This document shows positions 1 through 5,277 of a stretch of DNA of 7,106 nt, one piece after another; within the stretch, counting starts at the first letter, position 1; each line of letters opens with the position of its first letter. The position numbers were made by a program, and so were the translations under genes. The stretch is taken from contig JAQUOK010000155.1 in the NCBI GenBank assembly GCA_028717165.1, forward strand, positions 1 through 7,106. The letters run 5' to 3'. The stretch is from Victivallaceae bacterium. GTDB taxonomy: Bacteria; Verrucomicrobiota; Lentisphaeria; Victivallales; Victivallaceae. The notes under the pieces were generated by a model. The model was not told the origin of the DNA, searched no databases, and was given only the letters and a program-made list of their open reading frames with translations.

Positions 1-2527
1 GATAGGCATGGATCTGGGACGGTAACGCACCTTTCCCGTCGTAACAGAGAAAGTTCTGATCCAGCAGCATCGCTAATTCCAAGGTTTGTTCGTATTTGTT
101 CCAGCCGGAAAGTTCGCGCATGAATAAGGGATTGATATCCTGAAAGGTTTGCGGTTTGTTTTTCAACAACTGCCGCAGCCAGGCAATCGCCGACGCCTCA
201 TCCGAGACAAAAAGACTGCCTTGCTCCAATGTTCCCGCCTGTGATTTTTTTCTCTCATATTCCAAGGCCTGGTCGTGGAGGAAATACATTCCATCACGAG
301 GATCAAATCTCTGCGCCAATCCTTCCTGGAAGGCCGAGCTGGAAATAGGTACATTGTAACCTTTACGAACATAATAGGCCACCAATTGGTCAAAAAGAAT
401 ACGCGGATCGCGTTCGGATATCGTTACTAATTTGCCGTCTTTAATTTTTGCTACCGGAAGATATTTTAGGTGAGTTCGAATAAAATCCCAAACACCTTCT
501 TCTGTCCCAGCTTCGGTAATAAAACGTTCTTCAAAGCCGCCATTGGGTTTATAGGCGGAAATTACCAGGTCTTGCTTGACCGCTGTTGGAGTATTGACAG
601 CTTTAAAACTCATTTGTTTTTTATCTAACGCAGACACATTCGCCACAATGAAACCTGCATCAGCAAGGGCCGTTTGAATACCATTCCAGATGCCTGCACT
701 TGTATTGGAGAATTCAACAGTTATCCAACGGCCTGGTTTTAATATGGTATATGTTTTAGAAAAACATACTGTCATTAATTTTCTATATGTCTCTGAATTT
801 TTGCCCTGGGTTTTACTTTCAATAGCTTCCGTAATGTTATTGGTTCTGTTTTTTAACCAGCTTTCACATAAAAAACTCAATTCTGAATAGTTTAAGTTCG
901 ACCCAAAAGGAGGGTCTATGAAAATGTAATCTACAGAACAACTATGCAATTTATTAACCTGTCCAGCATCTTCAGTTGAGATTGTTATCCCGTCATTAGA
1001 GCTCTTCATTCGAATAAGGGTCTTTGCAATACGATTCTTCCAGGTTTCAAAAGGTTGAACTTCAATAGAGAAAGAGGGTATATACAAAGTTCCAGATAGA
1101 GGTGTGCCAATCCAACCGCCTCCACCATGGAAGTAATATGATATGAGAAAACGTGTTAATTTCGATTGTCGAATGACGAGACTATCAAATTGATACTGTA
1201 AAGGCCTAAAATAGCGAGATCCATTTATTGCATTTTTGAACTTTGATAAGGTATATAGATTTCTTTTGGTATAAAAATGATGAACGTGAGTTATTCCATA
1301 AGGATCATTCCTGCGAGTTTCTTGGCCATCAAGCATCCGCATACATGGCACATCATACGGAATGGACAAGGATTCAATCTTATTTATTAATTGAAGATCA
1401 TTAATATCTGGCTTTTTTTCAAATTTATGGTTATTTACGCCGTAACTTATTAACGCGGGAACTTGCTTAGCTTGTTTAATATTTTGACCAATTACAGTAT
1501 CAAATTTTGTAATCCAAGCCCGCTCCATATTACGTTTGGTTAACATTGTTTTGCAATGTGAGCATGAGAATTCATCTTTAACTTTTCCAGCCTCTGAATC
1601 TATTGCCGCCTCCCAAAAGACAACTTCATTCATGCAGTTTGGGCAAACAAAGACATCGCCCCAGATAACACAATTGATCTTGCCGATAATCGGCTTGCCG
1701 TCGGAGTCAAGAACCGGCTTGCCATTGGCATCGACATGCTGGGTTTCATACATCCAGCCGCATTCTTTCTCAACTTCAGCCAGGATGCGTTTAGCTTCCT
1801 GCTTGAATTCGGCAATATCGACCGGAGTGTTGTAATTGTAAGCGATAAAAGTCGCGGCCGGGGAAAGGTCATTCAGAATCGCTTTGCGTGTACCTATTTT
1901 CGAAAACGGCTTATTCGGATCTTCGGCATTAGGATCGAAAATGTTACCGGTCCTTTCATCGACGCGGTAACCCAATTCGCGGACCGCATTAATATCGCCG
2001 CACATCTGCGCCGCGACTCCGGTCATGCCGGTTCCGCAGAACCCGTCGAAGACAATGTCGCCCGGTGAGGTATAATGAAGGATATAGCGCATGATGGCTT
2101 TGTGCGGCACTTTGGTATGATAGCTGTGGGCATTGTAAATCGGATCGTTCTTTCCCTCTGACACATCCGCTGCAAAGGGTTCGCGAACATAATGGAAAAG
2201 ATCATTTTTCTGCGGTTTTTCGCTTTCCCACTGCCTGATGAAATCGCCGATCCACGGGTTCGGGCAGGCGCAATAATAGGGCGGATCGCTTAATGCCAGG
2301 ATATCTTCGTCTTCACCGATGGGGAATCCTTCGATTTTGCGGAATTCCGGGTCAGATAAAAATTCGCGGAGTTTTTCAGTAAAATATTCCCGTCTTGCCT
2401 CGTCATTCGGGAACTCTATCCCAAGGCAAACGACTGGTCTATCATTCGGCATAAGTTCTTCATCAAAGAGGTTTCCGCTTCCCGGCTTACCCGGCACAAA
2501 TTTCGATTTAAAAAGCTCTCCCGCCAT
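1..2527 (-). CDS. pglXI: PglXI-like adenine-specific DNA methyltransferase (BREX type 3), 3' end beyond left edge
   Basis: An open frame of 842 codons runs from ATG 2527 to the left edge without a stop; the C-terminus lies outside the window. In order: an N-terminal block leading to a DPPYY motif (D81-Y85, followed by CACPNPW), the SAM-binding motif I (F160-D-G-F-C-G-T-G167), a zinc ribbon with C295-x2-C298 and C322-x2-C325, a second catalytic-type motif D538-P-P-F-G-S-N544 followed by NYSEL, and a C-terminal region from about residue 640 that I cannot assign. DPPY/DPPF motifs with a DxFxGxG motif mark SAM-dependent amino-methyltransferases of the N6-adenine/N4-cytosine type. In type 3 BREX the enzyme marks host DNA so that it is distinguished from phage DNA. 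The start is supported by AGGAG 8 nt upstream and lies 11 nt after the DUF4062 stop. The segment around residues 323-603 is much more AT-rich than the rest. It could instead be a stand-alone or DUF1156-related methylase; the methylase call is near certain, the PglXI assignment rests on sequence flavour plus the BrxC-like neighbour. Confidence 0.85.
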   Translation of the reverse strand, partial: MAGELFKSKFVPGKPGSGNLFDEELMPNDRPVVCLGIEFPNDEARREYFTEKLREFLSDPEFRKIEGFPIGEDEDILALSDPPYYCACPNPWIGDFIRQWESEKPQKNDLFHYVREPFAADVSEGKNDPIYNAHSYHTKVPHKAIMRYILHYTSPGDIVFDGFCGTGMTGVAAQMCGDINAVRELGYRVDERTGNIFDPNAEDPNKPFSKIGTRKAILNDLSPAATFIAYNYNTPVDIAEFKQEAKRILAEVEKECGWMYETQHVDANGKPVLDSDGKPIIGKINCVIWGDVFVCPNCMNEVVFWEAAIDSEAGKVKDEFSCSHCKTMLTKRNMERAWITKFDTVIGQNIKQAKQVPALISYGVNNHKFEKKPDINDLQLINKIESLSIPYDVPCMRMLDGQETRRNDPYGITHVHHFYTKRNLYTLSKFKNAINGSRYFRPLQYQFDSLVIRQSKLTRFLISYYFHGGGGWIGTPLSGTLYIPSFSIEVQPFETWKNRIAKTLIRMKSSNDGITISTEDAGQVNKLHSCSVDYIFIDPPFGSNLNYSELSFLCESWLKNRTNNITEAIESKTQGKNSETYRKLMTVCFSKTYTILKPGRWITVEFSNTSAGIWNGIQTALADAGFIVANVSALDKKQMSFKAVNTPTAVKQDLVISAYKPNGGFEERFITEAGTEEGVWDFIRTHLKYLPVAKIKDGKLVTISERDPRILFDQLVAYYVRKGYNVPISSSAFQEGLAQRFDPRDGMYFLHDQALEYERKKSQAGTLEQGSLFVSDEASAIAWLRQLLKNKPQTFQDINPLFMRELSGWNKYEQTLELAMLLDQNFLCYDGKGALPSQIHAY
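720..1560. other. AT-rich island inside the methyltransferase gene
   Basis: Hand counts of ten 60-base lines between 721 and 1560 give 187 G+C of 600 (31%; one line at 1381 is 13/60). Eleven lines on either side within the same gene give 324 of 660 (49%). The island encodes about residues 323-603, from the second half of the zinc ribbon through the DPPF motif. The frame stays open throughout, so it is a compositional change and not an insertion that breaks the gene. Boundaries are approximate and gradual. Confidence 0.65.
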
Positions 2528-2535
2528 TATTTTGT

Positions 2536-2540
2536 CTCCT
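2536..2540 (-). promoter_or_regulatory. Ribosome binding site AGGAG of the methyltransferase gene
   Basis: AGGAG on the minus strand lies 8 nt before ATG 2527. It shares its first two bases with the TAG stop codon of the DUF4062 gene, so termination of one gene takes place on the initiation site of the next. This fixes the methyltransferase start and points to translational coupling. Confidence 0.8.
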
Positions 2541-3480
2541 AAAAAACTATATCTTCTTCAAAAGTTACGCCAGCGATGTTAAAAATCTTCTTTACTCTGA
2601 TTCCACTTATGGGATTCACATCTTCTCTGTCGCCCACATTTTCAATAAATGTTTCCGCTAAGACTTCAAATACCGCCGGATGATCGGTTTCTATCATGGA
2701 GTATGCTTCATCTTTTTCTGCATACAAATAGAAAATATCGTTTCTTTTCCCGCTATCCAAGAGCGGCCATTGAACGCGGATAATCTCATTTGAATGAAAA
2801 ACATTATTAGGCCATGCATATCGTTCCAGAATAATGAGATTGTGTTTGGATATGTAATTGCCAAAGGAACCGTTGAATTCAACTCCTGCCCAACGTTCCG
2901 GGAAAAATTCAAAACGCTTCAGAATACTTTTGGCGGAATCCTCATTTTTTGAAGGTAAGACTTCTTCTATTCCTTCGTCAATTTCAACCGGCCCAGCCTT
3001 TTCATCCTTCAATGCTCGGTAAATTGCCGTTCCCACTTTATTAGCTAGGTCATCAGGAGCAACAAAATAATCCGGCGTGTGTTTCGCCATTAAGGATTTT
3101 TTTAGAGCATTCAATTTATCCTGGTTTTCAAAATCAATTGAAGCAGGAGGTATCTGCCCCTTTTGCTCGTCGATCAGGAAAATATAGCTAGGCAAACCAA
3201 TACGCCGAGCTTCTTCATATTCAAGATGCGTTAAGGATTTGTCATAACCAGGCGGAATTGTACCATAACGCATCGCAAAGATTCCAACATAAATCTTGCA
3301 CTTGCGAACTTCCGCCAGGCATTCATCCACTGGACCTTCCGGACGAGCGCCAAACTGCTCCATCCCGTGGACAAAAGTGTCCATTCTGGTCAAAGTTTCG
3401 CGTACTTTTTCCCGGTGTTCTTTTAAGTCCAAGTAGGTCGAACCTACAAAAATCGGAATGTGCTGTTCATAATTCTGCAT
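2539..3480 (-). CDS. DUF4062 domain protein, possible phage sensor or effector
   Basis: A 313-residue soluble protein. Residues 8-105 carry the DUF4062 signature: I-P-I-F-V-G-S-T-Y-L-D-L (8-19), M40-E41 after a helix, the C-x-I-Y-V-G-I-F strand (61-68) with R71-Y72-G73, and a T-H-L-E-Y-E-E-A helix (84-91) followed by the strand ending in FLID (101-104). Family knowledge: DUF4062 has a TIR/nucleoside deoxyribosyltransferase-like fold and is often the N-terminal domain of NACHT- or WD40-containing immune-type proteins. Here no NTPase is fused. A charged linker (about 160-185) leads to a C-terminal region (186-313) that I do not recognise, rich in beta-like segments and aromatic residues. No membrane segment or signal peptide is seen. 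The start ATG lies 3 nt after the DUF4276 stop and has no visible Shine-Dalgarno, so it is probably translated by re-initiation after DUF4276. Whether it acts with the ATPase/DUF4276 pair is inference. Confidence 0.85.
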   Translation of the reverse strand: MQNYEQHIPIFVGSTYLDLKEHREKVRETLTRMDTFVHGMEQFGARPEGPVDECLAEVRKCKIYVGIFAMRYGTIPPGYDKSLTHLEYEEARRIGLPSYIFLIDEQKGQIPPASIDFENQDKLNALKKSLMAKHTPDYFVAPDDLANKVGTAIYRALKDEKAGPVEIDEGIEEVLPSKNEDSAKSILKRFEFFPERWAGVEFNGSFGNYISKHNLIILERYAWPNNVFHSNEIIRVQWPLLDSGKRNDIFYLYAEKDEAYSMIETDHPAVFEVLAETFIENVGDREDVNPISGIRVKKIFNIAGVTFEEDIVF

Positions 3481-3483
3481 AAA

Positions 3484-4074
3484 TTACAGATTTCTTAATT
3501 CATTAAAAAGTCTTCTGCAAAAGCCACATTTACTCTCAACAATACTTGGAGAAATGAGCCCAATCAGCTTAAATGAATGGGCGCCTTTGCTGTATTTTCC
3601 CTTTGTCGTGTCGCGTGTGGCCATTTCCAGCTTGCTTTTTGTCTCCTGTTTGGAAACCGTTTCTAAATTGGTGCGTCGCGGCATCAAATTAGAGTTGAAA
3701 TTTTGGCCGTAATAGTCTTTGACGGCATTTGCATCCGAGAGAATCCAATTTTCCATGCACTCAACCATTAAATGGCAATGCCTGTCTTCGGACCCGGAGG
3801 GCTTGGGCCAGTTGTCATTGCGCGAATCTGAAAGCAAAGTCCAAACTTCCCTCGGGTCGCTTATTGGACGTTCGCTATCAACGAGCAAATAGCATTCTTT
3901 GCGCTTTTCCCATGACCTGCGAAAACGCTTAAATGCTATTCCCCTGGGGCCACACGCAATTGGATCGATTTTCTTCATATCAATATTTGCTTTTGCAAAA
4001 AACGCTTTGAAATTTTGACGGCATTCCGTAGATAAATCTCCTTTGGCGGCTCCTTCAATAAATATTTTCACCAT
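3484..4074 (-). CDS. DUF4276 protein, likely TOPRIM-like nuclease partner of the upstream ATPase
   Basis: A 196-residue protein. It starts with a short strand ending in an acidic residue (V-K-I-F-I-E7-G8), followed by a hydrophobic strand with acidic end L-L-V-D66-S-E68, then a M-V-E105-x-x-E108-N-W-I-L-S-D114 block, and a C-terminal Y-S-K-G-A-H-S-F-K segment (161-169) before a final helix. The E...DxE/DxD layout plus the E-x-W-x-x-x-D block is typical of DUF4276. A relation to TOPRIM/OLD nucleases is suggested by this layout and by the ATPase partner, but nuclease activity is inference. The start overlaps the ATPase stop (ATGGTGA, 7 nt), with a strong GGGAGG site 6 nt upstream; a GTG one codon later is an alternative start giving a 4 nt overlap. 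This overlap means the two proteins are probably made in fixed ratio and may form a complex. Two C-terminal cysteines (C183, C186) are present; significance unknown. Confidence 0.8.
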   Translation of the reverse strand: MVKIFIEGAAKGDLSTECRQNFKAFFAKANIDMKKIDPIACGPRGIAFKRFRRSWEKRKECYLLVDSERPISDPREVWTLLSDSRNDNWPKPSGSEDRHCHLMVECMENWILSDANAVKDYYGQNFNSNLMPRRTNLETVSKQETKSKLEMATRDTTKGKYSKGAHSFKLIGLISPSIVESKCGFCRRLFNELRNL

Positions 4075-5255
4075 CTGTTACCTCCCATCTCTCCCGAGCG
4101 CCAAACCGCCCCCAAACCACCATAATCTTCAATCCAGTCTTTTAATTCATCCGGCGGAATTTGTCTGATCGTTGAGCGTCCATCATGCTTTTCACATATC
4201 CGAATCACCTCCGGCATATCACTAAAGGCATCCAACAGCAGAGTGGAATGGGTTGTAACTATCAACTGGGTTTTTTCCGCGGCATGTTTAATTGCGTCGG
4301 CAATGCCCGCGATCAGATCGGGATGCATTCCCAACTCCGGTTCATCAATACAGATCAATGGCGGCGGTTCCGGGTTCAGAAGAATTGCCATCAAGCATAA
4401 ATAACGCAATATTCCATCCGATAAACGGTTTGCGGTTATCGGCTCCAACAAGCCATCTTCCGAAATCATGGTAATTGCCCTGCCGCCTTCTATTCTGACC
4501 ATTACTTCATCCGCACCGTCGTAAACATCCTTGATGAGCTTTTGCAGTTTTTTTCTGACTTGCATCTTGGTCAAAAGATGATTTAACACAAATGCAAGAT
4601 TTCCACAATTTTCATCAAGTTGCGAAACTGACAAATCCGCCGGTTGGTACTGCCTTACCATGCAATCAACACCAAAATGCCATTCGCGATAGATACGCAC
4701 AGCGTCAAGCTGCTTGCCCAAAAAGGTAATTTCAGGATATTCATTAGGATCCTTGACCTGGGCAAAAATGGAAGCGGAAAGATCAATGTCATCTTTTTTT
4801 AATTCTCTGGGCTCCGAATCGCTATACGCATTGATTATATGGGAATGCCCGTTGTTTGAATAATACAAATACGGACGGGGATAATTGGGTACCGGTTTAA
4901 CATTCTCAATCTTTTCCTCCAAAATCTCAAAACGATTTTTTACAACGGAAAAGCGTAAAAGATAATTGATATCAATATCGGTAAATTGCTTTGAGAAATT
5001 ATTATTGAAATCAACCGAAATAGTTGCATTCGGTTGCTGGGATCCTTTCCAAAGCCAGTCAACAATTCCACCGCCGGAGCGTATCGGTGCCGTTAACGAT
5101 CTTGGGGTTGAACGCAACAAGGAAATCGCCTCAAGCAAATTCGATTTGCCGCTTCCATTGGGTCCCACAATAATATTGAGATTATTCAAAGGAATCTCGA
5201 CTATATCCGGACCGTATGAGAGGAAGTTTTCCAACTTTAATTTTTTCAAAAACAT
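4068..5255 (-). CDS. AAA-type ATPase (AAA_15/AAA_21, OLD/RecF-like)
   Basis: A complete 395-residue SMC/ABC-like ATPase. The N-terminal F-L-K-K-L-K-L-E-N-F strand is followed by the Walker A motif G31-P-N-G-S-G-K37-S38. The middle (about 50-270) is the variable insertion usual in these proteins. Then come an ABC-type signature L278-S-D-G281, the Walker B strand L-I-C-I-D304-E305 followed by P-E-L-G-M-H-P, and the switch histidine H336 in L-I-V-T-T-H-S. All residues for ATP binding and hydrolysis are present. No TOPRIM domain is fused at the C-terminus, unlike OLD proteins; the separate DUF4276 gene directly downstream may supply that role. Family members of this kind act in abortive infection and anti-phage systems as ATP-driven sensors or scaffolds (AbiL, PARIS AriA, Gabija GajA are relatives by domain type only). 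AAGGAG 8 nt upstream fixes the start, 22 nt after the BrxC-like stop. Confidence 0.9.
   Translation of the reverse strand: MFLKKLKLENFLSYGPDIVEIPLNNLNIIVGPNGSGKSNLLEAISLLRSTPRSLTAPIRSGGGIVDWLWKGSQQPNATISVDFNNNFSKQFTDIDINYLLRFSVVKNRFEILEEKIENVKPVPNYPRPYLYYSNNGHSHIINAYSDSEPRELKKDDIDLSASIFAQVKDPNEYPEITFLGKQLDAVRIYREWHFGVDCMVRQYQPADLSVSQLDENCGNLAFVLNHLLTKMQVRKKLQKLIKDVYDGADEVMVRIEGGRAITMISEDGLLEPITANRLSDGILRYLCLMAILLNPEPPPLICIDEPELGMHPDLIAGIADAIKHAAEKTQLIVTTHSTLLLDAFSDMPEVIRICEKHDGRSTIRQIPPDELKDWIEDYGGLGAVWRSGEMGGNRW
4081..4086 (-). promoter_or_regulatory. Ribosome binding site GGGAGG of the DUF4276 gene, inside the ATPase gene
   Basis: GGGAGG sits 6 nt before ATG 4074. It is embedded in the codons for Met-Gly-Gly near the ATPase C-terminus. 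It supports the ATG start over the neighbouring GTG (where spacing would be 9 nt) and supports coupling of the two genes. Confidence 0.75.
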
Positions 5256-5263
5256 AGCAGTAT

Positions 5264-5269
5264 CTCCTT
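5264..5269 (-). promoter_or_regulatory. Ribosome binding site AAGGAG of the ATPase gene
   Basis: AAGGAG lies 8 nt before ATG 5255 in the 22 nt gap after the BrxC-like gene, the widest gap in the window. The rest of the gap is AT-only (TAATTAAAATT type) and too short for a full promoter of its own; I see no terminator hairpin in it. Confidence 0.8.
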
Positions 5270-5277
5270 AATTTTAA

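Noticed and set aside
690..890. Short plus-strand frame with a hydrophobic stretch resembling a transmembrane helix
   Set aside because: It is antisense to the methyltransferase in its AT-rich segment; the hydrophobic run arises from complementing Lys/Asn/Glu codons. No RBS or neighbour supports it.
1630..2205. Two short minus-strand frames (1630-1872, 2023-2205) that might suggest a fragmented gene region
   Set aside because: They are out-of-frame shadows of the methyltransferase, whose own frame I traced without a stop from 2527 to 1. The gene is truncated only by the window edge, not broken.
5256..5277. AT-rich 22 nt gap as a possible promoter for the accessory cassette
   Set aside because: It is too short for -35 and -10 boxes plus leader, and it is filled by the RBS and the preceding stop. 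A promoter inside the BrxC-like gene cannot be excluded, but no convincing boxes were seen.
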